From the NCBI GenBank assembly GCA_033980235.1, contig CM067059.1, forward strand, positions 19,664,100 through 19,728,099: 64,000 nt of DNA. The letters run 5' to 3'. The notes below the pieces were generated by a model. It did no database searches. It saw only the letters and a program-made list of their open reading frames with translations, and had not been told where the DNA came from. Source of the DNA: Diadema setosum. Lineage: Eukaryota; Echinodermata; Echinoidea; Diadematoida; Diadematidae. Positions 39,539 to 54,500 of this stretch are shown here, piece by piece (position 1 is the stretch's first letter; each line of letters opens with the position of its first letter). The position numbers and the translations under genes were made by a program.

Positions 39539-42500
39539 AAAAAGCAAATTTGATGATTTTGGTGGCCTAAATGGGCTACTAAAAAAAAAACAGTGTCGAG
39601 GCTCATTCAGCTTAGGTGAGATTAAAAAGAAACATGATCAATACAGATGTTTTCACAGCATTGTCGATCAATGAAAACATTTAACATGAATGAACAAAAT
39701 GTGTATGTTCCTCCAGATTGTTGCAAGCAGCAATGATTCTTTGTTGGTGTTGAAGGCATGCATACATTATATGACTTACTTTTCACTGTCTTCCTCATCA
39801 TCGTCGTCATCCTCATCTTCCTCTTCGTCATCTGATACATCCACTTCCATCTCATCCTCTTCTTCACTCTCGTCGTCTTCTGCTTCCTCATCCTCGCTCT
39901 CTTCATCTACACTCTCCTCCTCACTTTCCTCTTCGCTGTCTTCTTCACTGTCGTCATCTTCTTCCTCTTCCTCTTCTTCTTCATCACTCTCTTCTACAAT
40001 CGGCTTCTTCTTCATGACTCGCTGCTTATGGGGGCTTCGCTTGATCTCCTTGGGGGTACAGTCCTTGCAGAACCAGTCACCTTGAGGCACTTTCTGGAAC
40101 ACACAAACAACAACAGAAAAAGAACAACACTTTTGAGGAAGATGCAGAAATCACAATGTGAAAAAGTTTGCCATCGATACTTTTACTCTTCTTTTCTTTT
40201 ATTTCTTTATTTTCACTTCACATGTGTGTTCATCCAATAATTTCATGGCGGCAAAAGCTACCTCTGTTATATGTTGGAGCAGAGTGCCCACACATTTTGA
40301 GCAAGCACACATGAGCACTACAGTTTACCTTGAGAGGTGGTTTCAGGCAGAACATGTGGTGACCCCTGTTGCAACCATCACACAGCAACATTTGCTCCGG
40401 GTTGCCACCACGGCGACACATGCGACAACGGGCCTTGAGGATAGACTTGTTCCATGTGACGGAGCGTTCCAGTGTGGCAAGGTGGAGGAAGATCTGGGAG
40501 AGGCTGGTGCAGGCCATGAGGGATTCCTCCCAGCACTCTCGACATGTCTTCTGAGGCTTCTTCTCTGTGTGATGACAATAAACATAATATTGCAAACAAA
40601 ATTCATCCCTACAAAGAAAATCTGAGTAAAGATCAATGACAGAAGACTGCCTATTTAGAGATTAGAGGATATTGCTTACATTCAGATGAACTGATTACTT
40701 GTTGGATATCCTATGATCAAAATAATGGCACAAATGTATACACAAGGATATCTATTCTGAGTAGAAGCATGGACAGATCCTGCTTTAATATGCAAATAAT
40801 GCTAAACACTAACCTCATTTGCCAGCTTAACCCTAAAAAGACTGGGCTATTTTGATGCCTCGTAGGACTGGGTGGGGGGGGGCTCATTGGGCCCCCCTAA
40901 GATCTTGACCGTTGACCGCGTGATCGCAAGGAAAATTGACACGCGTGTCACCCACAAGGTAATCTACAAAACTGAATAGGTAATTATTTCACAAATATTC
41001 AAATTTATTTTTAATAGATTAATTATACTAATTTATGCATGAACTGAAGAAAATGGCTGTAAATCTGTAATTAAAGGTCCAAAACTGCTAATTTTTGGTT
41101 CAGGTACTCTATGCAGGATTCTTATTGAATGTACATAAAAAAAAAATGGCGATGTCAAAATTTTTAATGTATTTTATTATTTTTAAAATTTCTTATGTAT
41201 CTCATTGTTTTCGACTTTTTGTTTTTTCTTGTTTTTTTCGGTGGATATCATCGGCGACACTATTTCAATCATAAAGAACATGAAAACAATTGATTTTGAT
41301 CAGTTAAAGTAAAAATAATGATACATTTTGGTCATAAACAGAATTTGCATTGGATTTGTACATGAAATCACATTTTTGAGCAATTTCGGGTCTGACATGC
41401 ACTTACAAAATATTGCGTAACTTCAGAACTGCGTACCCGGGCGTCGCGAATTTAGTCCCAAAAGTTGCGCAAGACTTTTTTAAAAAAGTCACCAAACGTC
41501 GCGGTGCGAGATTTTTACGTTCCACATTTATCGCGAAAAATGACGAGGGGGGCCCCAAAAAGCACCCCCCCTCCCCCCCCCCCCCCCCCAAGTTCCTTGT
41601 CTCACATTAGCATGCTATCAGGCTAATGTGTAGCCAAGGACTATACTACAGGGCTGTATGAAAAGCACCAGCTAAAAACAACAAAAACACTTTACAAAAA
41701 AACAACAACAACAACAACAACAACAACAAAACCAACAACCAACAACAAAATAAATCAACAAACCAACCAAAAACTTGAATGAATTCAATGTGTAGATACC
41801 TTCCTCTGTGTCTTCCTCTTCTTCAGCCTTTTCTTCCTCTTGCTTCTTCCGGTTCCTTGTCATGGGCTTCACGTCTTCCTGTTTACCTGTAAGTAAGTGG
41901 AACCAATGACAGGGCATATACAAAATACATTGGTTTCATTTTCATAGAATTCAATGTTTCAGTTTTGCCCATATGAGTTTAGATGTTAACGTGAGATTCT
42001 ACGGAAATCAAATGACATCAAAATCTTACTTACATAGCACAACATTTTTCGTCATTTAACATCAGACGTCATATTACCTGGATCAAAGATATTCAGAGGG
42101 TCTAAATTTTTTTTTTTTCAAGTTTCCATATTTCCTTTTGTCTGTCGCAGTGTGGTTATCATTTCATTGCCTTGATATAAATTCTTGCACTTGAGAAAAG
42201 GCGGAACACACTGGGGGTAGCATTGCCAAACACTGAGGGCAGCTAGGCTCTTTGAACATAACACTTCCACATCAAACTTGAATCAAATACGTCACGAAAT
42301 GTAGCCAGTATTGCACACACAAATGCAAAACCACAACATAACACAGCTGAATCCAAAGTATCCTTTGGCACATGTAACCGGGAATACATTGAAGACCTTG
42401 TACATCACAATGTGGCAACTAACGCTTAACCCTAACCAGGCCGGGGGGGGGGGCCTCCTGAGGCCCCCCCTCGACGTTCCGCGCGATGTATCGCTATCGC

Positions 42501-45500
42501 GAAAAGCTATCGTCGCGACGCTTCATGACTTTTTTCTTTCGAGTTCCCCGCATCTTTTGACACCAAATTTGCAATGTACGTGCATGTCAGACCAAAAATT
42601 GCTCAAAAACATGAATTCATGTACAATTTCAATGCAAACTGTGCTTACAGGCAAATTTCATAAAAGCATGATTATTTGGGGGTTCTATTGATTAAAATCA
42701 ATTAATAACATATTTTCTTGTTCGGAACAATGTCGCAGACAAATTTCATCGAAAAAAACAATGAAAAACAAAGTCGAAAAAACAAACAAATATATAAAAA
42801 ATTCAACAAACAATAGAATACATAAGAAATTTAAAAAACAATACAATACTTAGATGTTTTCTGATGGCACAATTTTTTTTCTCTTACATTTGCTAAGGAC
42901 ACTAAAAAGAATATTTACACAAAAAATGTGCCTGTTTTGAGCTTTATTTAGTGATTTATACCAAATTGTCTGATTTCATGCATCATTATGCATAAATTAG
43001 CATAATTTAGCATAAATAATAATTTTCAAAAAAAATAACTTCACGGCACTTTAGATTATGTCATAGGCAATGTGTGTGCCAATTTTCGTCGCGATCGCGC
43101 AATCGACGGCCGAGTCACAGGCCCCCCCCCTCCGGCTCTATCATCTACCTAAATAGCCCGGCCTAGTTTAGGTTAAATGGTAAAATCTCCTGGTGAATCA
43201 TTTTCATGTCACCTCAGATCAATTGACAGTGATTCAACTTTAATAAAAAAAAAAATTTCAGAGTCAAGATTATATTACTCTCTGCAAATAACAATCTACA
43301 TTAATATTTTCAAACATCATGGCACAAAGAGATTATCATAATTCATCGTTTAGCACACTTCAATGTTTGACCCCAAATTACTAATTTTACCTAGAGGGGC
43401 TTTCAGGTACTTGTCATCAGCACCCTGTGAAACCTGGAGCAGGGCACAGGCCAGGTCCCGCACCACATTGTCCGTTGCATCTGGGGTGTTGCACCTAGTG
43501 GAAACGGGGGATCCTGTTGGAGTGTTTTCTGCCTTCTTGAGAGAAGATAGTCTGGAAGGATGGAGGAATGGGAGCACATCACAACTTGAGCTTACATGGT
43601 AATCATTTCTTCTCCTACTTCACAATGCACAACATTTAAATAACTTTTGTTGGTACCATTGGTACATAGGCAAGGTCACATAGTTGTATACATAAAACAG
43701 GGCTTGTTATGTTACATTACAAATCATAAAACTAATTCAGTCATTTGACAAGAGATTTGCTGTCATGATAAAGGTACAAATTTGCATGCATATCTCAACA
43801 TAACTAGATATCAATAAAGCTCCAATTATCATTTATCTTTGTTTTCAAAGAATCTAGTCTAGGGGTGGTATTCGGAAAATCTTTATAAGTTTCTTCCTAA
43901 GTCAGAAACTTAGGAAGTGCCGAGGAAAGACAGAATTGGTATTCTGAAATTTCTTCCTAGGAACTTAATGCAAATTAGGCCATCCTCAACCCCGCCCACA
44001 TCCTTTCTTAAGCCAATATGAAATGCTGTATCATACGGGACCAACCAATGACAATCGCATATTACTATAACGTAGGGTCAAATACACGTGTGCGCGGCAT
44101 GTCCTCTTTCTCACGCCCATTTCACGCATCAAAGTACATGGTGCGCACAGTGAATGAGAAGCGCGCCTATCACAATGTTTTGCAGCTTGCTGTTCTTAAC
44201 AACGTACTTAGGACAGGGGTGGAGCTTTCCTAAACATCCTCCTAAAATTCTTTCCTAAGTGCACTCTAGAATACCAACTTCTTCCTAAGTCAGAATTTTT
44301 TTCCTACATTCAGGAAAAAACATAGGAAGATTTTCAGACTAACACTTACGAAAAAATCCTGACTTTGGAAGAAATTTCCTAGGATTTCAGAATACCACCC
44401 TAGCTGTCTAATGTATGAAATGAAATCGAAAGGAAGTATTTCTGCACAGACTATCAACAGTTGCAGTATTCTGTGATTCACATCTTGTCCTCTTATGTGG
44501 AGGTTGGTATGGGGTGATAGACAGTGAGTCTCACATATCAGCATTGTCAATTAGTCATAGCTCTACCCTAATCCAACTTGGAAACATAACATATTCACCA
44601 TGAACTTATAAGCATGATAAAACGAACACTAGCTTGTGCAAATTTAATTTCTTCATGTAAGATATAACCAAATTTGTCTTATGCATAAAAGTGACCCAGT
44701 AGAGTATCTAAAGGTATGAATTTCAGCATATTATTTTGCTTTATATGTGTGACTAATTATGTGTATTGAATACAATGCTCATTGAAAATTGTTTGCTGCT
44801 TTTCATCCTACCTGTCTTTAGACTTTGGTCTGTCATCAGGAAGTGGTAAGTCTGACATGGACATGTTGAGAAAGTCTCCGTCATTCAAGATGGACCTAGC
44901 CCACACAGGGCCCCAAGAGATCTCCTTGGTCTGACGATCATAGGAGCCCTGCTCGATGGCCTCCACCCAGCCAGCTCGATCAGGCACCTGCCCAGACATT
45001 GTATGAAACTCAGTACTAATTCTGCTTTTATTATTGTGCATACAAAATATCATGAAAGGTGTATGAAAACCTAACAGATGGTCAACACTTTCCTTACAAG
45101 TCAAAGAAATGAAGATAAGCCTTTTGGGGTAACATATGTACTGTGACTGTGAGTGCACTGACACGAAAGGGATAGATCAGCAAACATCTGTGCCAAAATT
45201 GGAAGAACTACTAATATGTAGGAAAAGTATGACCAATGAACACCAGAATGTCTTAATTCAACAGTGTGATCAAAGGGTACCCTGAAAGTTATCTTGGTCA
45301 TGTGACTGTCAGGATACTTGTATCAATACTCCTACTTGACAAAACAAGCTAAAAAATTTGTTTTGTTTTGTTTTGTTTGCAAAGTTCCTCCATTCTGTAT
45401 TTAGTCAATCAACTTGTTCATTATGACCCACATATCTGTCCTCTGAGATAGAAAGGAAGGTGAAGGACTTTTGTACAAGAGATAAGTTACATGCGTACCT

Positions 45501-48500
45501 TCACAAATCCCAGAGCTCCCTGCCACATACGATCCTCTATGTCAAGAATCTGTTCCCTGAGCATAAGTTCTAGTTTCTCCTCGCCATTGGCAGTGTTGGA
45601 CAGGAGCCCCTTCTTGCCGCTGTTCATCTTCACTTCCACCTGCTTCCGGACCGCTGGCCCTGTCTCTGTTACCGACTGCTCCTCTTTTGACTTGGTCAGG
45701 AATTCTGTTGGGACATTCTTCATCACGCTGACCAGCTTGGCCTTCTCCTGCTGCAAGGCATCTCGCAGGGCTGCCTCCCTGAAGCCTCGGACATTGAGGG
45801 ACTCCACCAGCTTGTCGACATCACTGGGGTCATTGTAGAATGCCCACTGACACTCTGGGGCAGGCTCCTCTGCCGTGGACGTTTGAGGTGTCAGCTGGGG
45901 CATTTCCCTGTCCACTTCCATGGCGATTTCTTTCCCACTGTCAGTCTGCTGCTTGGGGATCGCTGAAGGCACTGCATGGTCATCTGTCTCCATCTGACCA
46001 TTGGTGATGATGTTGGTGTCCTCATTCTCTTTGTTACTGTTATTGGAGGTATTGTGGTGATCACATAGCACCTGAACGTCCCTCTCTTTCCCATTCACCT
46101 CAAATGATGTCCTCTGACACACATTCATTTCATGCACCATCTCCTTCAGTACATCCATATCCACATTTCTGTTGCACTCAACGTACAGACCGGGTAAGGA
46201 GTTGAATTTCCAGTATCGTCGAAAATATCTGTCCTCCCCCAGTGGGGTTACACTGTACATCATTATAGCCTCTGCTATTTCTTTTGACAGTCGTTCCTCC
46301 TCTTTAAGAAATTCTGCCTTCTTAGCACAGCTTTCTGCTTCGATTTCTTTCCTTTTCCCCTCAATCTCGGCAGGCGTCATACCAGGGGTTGTCCCCTCAG
46401 TGTCCATGGAGTCACTGGGGGAGTCTCCCTTGTTCCTAGATTGAGTCCTGTTTGTTGATTCTGGAGTTCCTCCAAGGGTTCCTGAGGAGACAGGACTGGC
46501 CCCATTCACCACCCCTTGGAAACCTTCCTGGGCCAACTTTTCTAGCCTCTCCTTCTCTGTCTGTTCTCTCTGCAGCTTTTCATGAGCTCTCTCTTCCATT
46601 CGCAATCTCCATCTGGAGCAAAGAACAAAGAAGAATGTCTCTTTCTTCTTAACAGCTTTTTCTAAATCTACATAGGTATCGTTTCTGAGCTAAGTAACAG
46701 GGATGACTGCAGTCTGATTATCTTTCATTCATTGAAAAGTGCTATGTATCTACAAGACCAAAGCATATGCATATATGCACTCACACCCACTCATTAGTGG
46801 ACCTGGCAAGAAAAAACACAGAAGAAGAAAGCTTTACCTCTTTAAAAATCAACATCATCAACATGATATAACCTCACCAACACTTTCATTGTGCTAGCTT
46901 TGTTGTTGGACCTCGGTCTTGATGTATCATTAAAGTCAAAAGACAATCTGACATGAAGGTGAAAAATTAAAAAAAATATATGTTCCTATGAGTTCTACAG
47001 CATAATAAAATATGCATGCATGATGCCTTGCTAGCAATAGGTCACTTACAACATGGAACCAGTGTACAAGTATTGGGTAGCTTCTAGACACACTACTGCA
47101 TCCTCCATTTTGGTTCACAATCACGTGAAAAGGAAACCCATGCAACATTTCAGCAGAAAACAACTAGATGTGAAAGAAATATTCTGAAGAATGATATTGA
47201 CAATCAATCACAAACTGAACATTTTGAGATAAACTCATGGTTTTACTTCCCTGTTCCATTCATATTACAAATTTTCAGCTTTGTAGCTTTTAGGAATTCT
47301 ATTTTTATTTTTTATTTTTTTCATCTTCATTAAAGGACAAGTTCACCTTCATAAACATAAGGATTGAGAGAATGTAGCAATATTAGTAGAACACATCAGT
47401 GAAAGTTTGAGGAAAATTGGACAATCGATGCAAAAGTTATGAATTTTTAAAATTTTTGTGTTGGAACCGCTGGATGAGCAGACTACTAAGGCTCGTGATG
47501 TCATATGAGTACAACAGTATAAAGAAAATGTAAAGAAAATTCAACGTATTTTCACTTTTTTCGCATAATAAAAGAGCACTTGACTTTCCTCTTTCTAAAG
47601 GCAATGGGAATAATAATACCCATAACATATGTCAGTAACGAGTCAAGGGAATGTGTACTTTTTTTCAAAAGATGAAATTTTGTGAAATTCTCTTTATATT
47701 TTCCTTGTATTGTTGTACGCATGTGACATCATACACTGCAGTAGTCTTCTCATCCAACGGTGACTGCACAAAAACTTCAAAAATTCATAACTTTTGAACG
47801 GATTGTCCGATTTTCCTCAAACTTTCAATGATGTGTTCTACTAATATTGCTACATTCTCTCAATCCTTATGTTAATGAAGGTGAACTTGTCCTTTAATGC
47901 TAGTTAGAGCATGTGACCAGGAATAAATAAATGGAATACATGTAACATAGCATCAAACACACAAGTTTTGACTGGTTTACACTAGAATATTTGAATGCAT
48001 GGGTAAGTGCAATCTCTTGTCAGGCATATTTGTAGCAAGACAAAAGAACATGCCCAAGCTGAAAGATTCCACAAAGCTGCTCACCTTGCTGTGACCTCCT
48101 CCTTCTCTCTCCGCTGCTCCTGGCGCTGAAGTTCTTTCAGCTCCCTGCGTGATGTCATCCAGTTGTCAAAGCTCCCCTCTATGACATCACGCATTGTAAC
48201 GTACGTCAGCAACTGATTGGTCAGGGTTTTCAGAATCTTCATTTTGCCCTCTGCATCAAAGCATGTTAGATTGTTATTAACAAGGTATTCAAATCACTTG
48301 AATGGAAAGCATTTAAACACACAAAATCAAATCACCACTGGATCTCCCAGTTGCAGCCAGAAAATGACAGTTTCACAAAACTTTCAATTTGAACTTTCAT
48401 CTGTGTCTCAGCCTACTTATTTCCATCCTTCCTACCACATCCAGTCCACACAATCAGCACATTTAGCTGAAGTATGACTGTAAAATCAGTCTTAGTCAAA

Positions 48501-51500
48501 GTACACCAACCTTTTCACTAACATTTACTGCCAAGAAGTATCTAATATTTGTACCCTTCCTGCTACATTCTATCATCATTTGACATTCACAGCAAAAGTT
48601 ACGGCTGGAAAATAGCGTCTGTTTACCAAGAGTTTAGTGACTTTGATTTTTTACTGACATTTTCAGAGCATGTAAATATCTAGTTACATACAGTACCTGG
48701 GCTAATAAACAAAAACAAACAAAACTAGAAATGTCGCTATGGCGACTGATGCCTCCGCCATAATGCATGATTCTCCCAATAGGCGTATAGTACAATGTCT
48801 TCACAATGTGTGATCCATGACAGTTTCACATAACTGGCAAAATAATGAAATGACAGGTTTGTCAGAAATGTCTTGAACTGGGTTTGCTATAATTTTCTAA
48901 GAGTGCAGGTACACATATTTGGGGAATTGAGAATTTTTACTTGAATTCTGACAGACCTTTTTATAAGTTTATGCATTGATTAATTTCCAAGGTATGAAAA
49001 AAGAGTGTAATGACGGTACAAAATAGATTTTTTTTTTTAATTTTATTTTATTTTATTTTATTTTATTTATTTATTTTTTTTTTTTTTTTTTTGGGGGGGG
49101 GGGGGGCATTGAAACCTGGCCTTTGACCCTTAACCTTTGACCTTTGACCTTCTGGCTGGAAATTTCCCAGAGAATCTCCATTAGGTAATGCATGTATTAA
49201 GTTTTGAAACTAATAATGCAAGCATTGCATATACTAGTATATGAGGGAAATAGTAAAATTTTGAGAGTTGACCTTGACCTTTGACCCCTGACTATTGACC
49301 CATGACCCCTAAATTCCCTAGATAATCCCTGCCAATCAGTACATGCGTGTGTACCAAGTTCCACGAAGATACATTGAACCATTTGCGAGAAAAGTGATAT
49401 TGCAACATTTTCACCTAACCTTTGACCTTTTGACCTTTGACCTTACGACATGAAACTCTCTCTGGAGAATCTTTACGCAGCAGTACATGTTCACACCAAG
49501 TTTCAAGAAAATACCTTCGGGCATTGCATAGATATGGCGGAAATTGCAACATTTGTAGCATTTGACCTTGATTGCCAATGTCACTAAAATCTACTCAACT
49601 AATTGTCCCATCATACATCATTCTTGGACCAAGTTTCGTGAAAGCTAGTTCATCTAGTTTTGAGTTATCACGTAAACATAAATTTTAGGATTTGACCTTG
49701 ATCTTTGACCTTTGACCTCTGTCCGATTTCCCTGAAAAACTAATCAAGTAATTGTCATATCATACATCATCCTCCTACAAAGTTTGGTGAAATTTGCTCC
49801 ATCCAGTCTTGAGTTATCGCGTAAACGGATACAATTTCATGATTTGACCTAGACCTTTGACCTTTGACCTTCAGACGATTTCACCCAAAATCTAATCAAA
49901 TAATTGCCCCATCATACTTCATACTTGGATCAAGTTTGGTAAAATTCCAATTGATATTACTCAAGTTATAGCGTAAACGAAAGCGGACGGACGGACGGAC
50001 GTACGTACGGACGGACGGACGTACGGACGGACGGACAACCCGAAAACATAATGCCTCCGGCACCACTTCGTGGCAGAGGAATAAAAATATGTAAAAGGGT
50101 TTTTCTTTAATCATATCTGCACACCGAGCGTGGTAACAGCAACAGTCCGTTTTTTATTGCGCCACAAGAAATCGTGTCTGGTTCTGTTATAAATCAATAA
50201 TTTCGGTACAAAACCACCAAAAATTTTACCTTTATGTCAAAATCAAGAGCAGCAAAATCACCAGTTGAAGAGTTATTTTGAAGCAAAATTATTAGCGGGC
50301 AGTGATTTTGAAACAGAACCACACATGGTTCCTTTTGGTGCACCATAGCCAAACAATTAGCGTTTCTGTGCTTGGTGTTCGGAGACCTTTACACTATTAA
50401 TCAACAATATAAATTAATCCCTCCATAATGACAAAGAGGAAGGTGGGGGGGGGGGGGGGGGGGAGGGGAAGGGATTTTTTTCTTCATCCACATGAGAGCC
50501 TTACCGGGACTCAAGTCAAACAAGTTTCCCTTGGTAAGGGTCTTGAGAATCCACGAATCGTGCATGCGGAACTCAAGGCCGGGGTCGTCATGGCAGGTGT
50601 AACCTCCCCGCTGCTGGTAGCGCCACTTGGAATCCTCTGAGCCTGTCTGTGCACCAGAGGACAGGAAATGTAGGCGGATGATCTCTGTCACCGTCGTCGG
50701 TTCAATGGGAAGATTGCGCAACTCCATGCCTGTCGGCGAAGGAAATGAAGATGTCTTTCAACTCAAGTTCTTTTATCAGTTGCTATTACATATTGATTGA
50801 CATAATAAGCTACTTCCAATCAAAATTCTTTTTGAAAATTGAGAGGGAAAATATAAACTAGAAGTGAATTATAAAGTTAGAGTCAAATATATTCTGCTAA
50901 TCAGCCTTGTGTCACTTGGCAAACTCCACTCCCTGAGAGAAAAGTACTGTCATCCTTAATGATTAACCTACTTTGCAAGTTCCCTTCCTATGCAAAAACA
51001 AAAACAAAAACAAAAACTTTAACACACACAGAGTCAGGTATGATTTTTTTTTTCAAAAGTCTGCACAATAAGTATCACTGCAAACACTGGACACTTCAAA
51101 CCATTACTTACTCTCTCTATATCATATATTAATTTCTTAACCAAAAACCATATTATATTTGCTATAGACTTTTGTAATACTGTACGAGCTGAAATTTTCG
51201 CGGTGTTTATTTTCGCAAATTTCGCGAATCGCCTTTGAACCGCGAAAATAACAACACGCGGAAAAAAAAAATGTGCCAACAGATAAGTACAGTTAGACCT
51301 CGCAACCGTGAAATTAACAACACGTGAAAATGTTCTCCTAGTAGCAATTTGCGAAAATATCTGTACGCGAAAATTTCAGCTCGTACAGTACTAATAGATT
51401 ATAATTCACATACACACTGTCTTTTTTCATTCAAATTTTGTCACTTCTTCACTTCCACTTTTATTTAGCTTATTTGTGCATATCTGTCTATCATTTTCAT

Positions 51501-54500
51501 TTTTTATTTATTTTTTTCCATCTGGTGCGAATTGAATCAAAACATAACCTATACTATGACACAGACGTTTCTCACTCAGTGTCATGTCAGCCCTGAAAAT
51601 GGCTGTTGGGGTTACTGTAAAAGAGGAAATTTTCACAAGGTGGAAATTTTTACATGAAGCTTTACATGAAATTTCGATATAACCGTGTTCCTTGTAACAG
51701 GAGTGCACTGTATGTAGCAATGGCTTCCAAGAAGTTATGTACAACATATCTAACAGCTACACAAGTCGCTTGTTGAGAAAGTTTTGTGACCGTCTACCTT
51801 GATGGACAACAGGCCAGGCAAGAGCAGCTGTGGCGGCTCTCGTCATGGCAGCATATGTGGGGTCTGGGTCCTCTTCTAATCGTGCCTCTGCTATATTCAC
51901 TGTGAAAACAAAACTCAGCCATGTTACTCATAACATTCCTTCTCACCTCTTTTCACATCCATAGCATAAATGTTAAGTCCTAGCTTGAACAGTTAGCCCC
52001 TCAAAATGATTTCAAGTTTAGTACAATTTTACATTTGCTTTGTAAATTTGCCATGTGTCACTTTAAAGAGGTATTATGTCCCAGTCAAAGGTATATTCTT
52101 GGTAAGTGAACACAAAATTTCTTTGGTACAAATTGCAAATATAACCAAGTCAAATTCACTGTGATTAATTGCACATCTACACTGCCAGGAATGTTGCTCT
52201 CACCCGGTAAAGAGTTAAAGTTCGTGAACAAAGTGGGCATTCATTTGTTGAAAATATGACCCCCAAAAGAAAAAATATTTTGAAAAAAATGTTGTTGATA
52301 CACATTTGATCAGTAGCTGGAACATATTTCTTACAGAATTGCATATCATAGGGATATAGGGAGCTACACCACTCCAAAATGACTTCAAACAAATATACGA
52401 CTTGCATGAATATAAGTCAAAGATTTATCACTTAAACCTGCATTTTTTTTTATGCTTTCATGGTTACTTTGGCAAGTTAAGAACCACCCTACTATCCAAT
52501 AATGACCACATGTGCATCTTTTAACAATTCCTGTTAAATTGAATCTAAAATAGGCTTCTTTTAGGCTTGTACCTTTGGGTACTTGCACTCCCTGTTCTTC
52601 AAGTTCTGACTTCCACTCCACTTCATCTTCTTCCTGGACTCGGAACAATGACTTCAGCAAAAACCTCATAATGTCATAGAGACTACCATCTACTTTGTTG
52701 GAGGTTAGGGCCTCCTCAAGCATTTCTGTTAAGAGAACGATTACACAAACAGAGGGTATAATATAAATACAGGATTATAGAAACAGAGGGTATATCGGTA
52801 ATAATGGAGTAAACAATTACCAAGAAAGAAAATCACTCTCCTTTATTTTATCTGCTTTCTACATCTATCTCAATTATTTTAACCTTAGTTGTTATTGAAA
52901 GTCTCTTACAGACTTTGGTCAGTTTTCATAACGGTAACTCAAGGTTCACAAATGAACCAAATGATAGATGTGGACACAATTTACCCCTTTTCGCGGGCCA
53001 AATTTGGATGCTTCGCAAGCCAAATTAACCCTCTAAATTTGGCCCATTAGTTGCAGTACTAACCAAGGCATTCAGCTGTTTTCCCACAGATACTTTGAAA
53101 CTTAAGATATGCCATGTATAAAATGGACACTCTTTATCAAGAACACTTATATAACATAACAATCTCATGTTAAATAACATTTTTTTTTGCCTAAAAATGA
53201 CAAAATTCTTCATATATTCTTCTTCTTCAAATCATGATATAACACTTTAATTTTACTTTTAGAATCAGAGTCAACTGTATACGCAAGTGCTTAACCCATT
53301 GCAGACTAGTCCTGAGTATACTCTGGCAGGTGTCTACGGGAAATGCATGTTACAGCAAAATCAGCCCATCTTCAACGGGTTAAAATTTCATGAAACAGGA
53401 GTACTCAAATCCCTGACAGGTGAGATGTGAAGCTTTGATACTAACCTAGTGATACACCATCTGGGAAGTCCTCACTGACAGCTAGCTGGTCCCCAAAGGC
53501 ATGGAGGAATTCCAGCAGCAAGACACAATCTCCAAAGAGCTCCTGAGGAATTAGCCCTGTAACAGGTAAGGCTTTCGGGAGTTCCTACAAAGGTACATTG
53601 TATTGAGACAAATATGTTAACTTTTTTGTGTTGACAATTTCTAAACTACAGTATGGTGCAAATTTGCATGGTGGATATCTTGTGTGCATTTGTCGTGGAA
53701 ATACCTTTTGCTTCCACTTAACCCTAATCAGGCCAGGGGGGAGGGGGGATTTATCCACCCCCCTCAACATTTTGCGCAATAATTCTGCAACACCCATGAG
53801 GCTTCTAGACTATTTTCACCCAAAAATGTGTACAATTTTTTGATTTTGTGTAGATTTCCTATCGAAAACAATCCTCTCTCATGAAACTCATAAAAACCTA
53901 TTTTTACTATTCATCACTTTCATTGACTGATTTTTTGCCAATTATGGTAGATAAGTGGTCTGTGACGATTTCCATTGAAAAAAAAGACAAAGAAAAAAAC
54001 AAAATTAAAAATAAAGAAATACAGAAGAAATTCTAAAAACAATGAAATACATTAGAATCTAAACAATTTTTGGAAGTTTTTATGATGTGATTTACAACTT
54101 TTGTGATTTTGTGTACATTTCCTATGGAAGACAGTTCTCTCTCATGAAACTCATAAAAACCTGACTATTTTTACTATTCATCACTTTCATTGATTGATTT
54201 TTTGCTAATTATGGTAGATAAGTGGTCCATGACAATTTCCATTGAAAAAAAAAACAAAGAAAAAAAAAACAAAAGCAAAAAATAAAGAAATACATAAGAA
54301 ATGCTGAAAACAATGAAATATATTAGAATCTAAATGACTTTTGGAGTCTTTATGATGTGATTCACAACTTTTACTAATACGTTTAAGAAAACACTTATCA
54401 TGCTGTGCTCAGGTAAACTTAAAATCCATCAAGAAATCTGGATACAGCACACAAAAAAGATATAATGAAGTGGCTGCCTTTGACCCAATAAAAGACCAAA

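Noticed and set aside
39690..40085. Plus-strand open frame of poly-serine
   Set aside because: It is the antisense of the acidic Asp/Glu tract in ACF1 exon 19; codon-level mirror of GAN codons.
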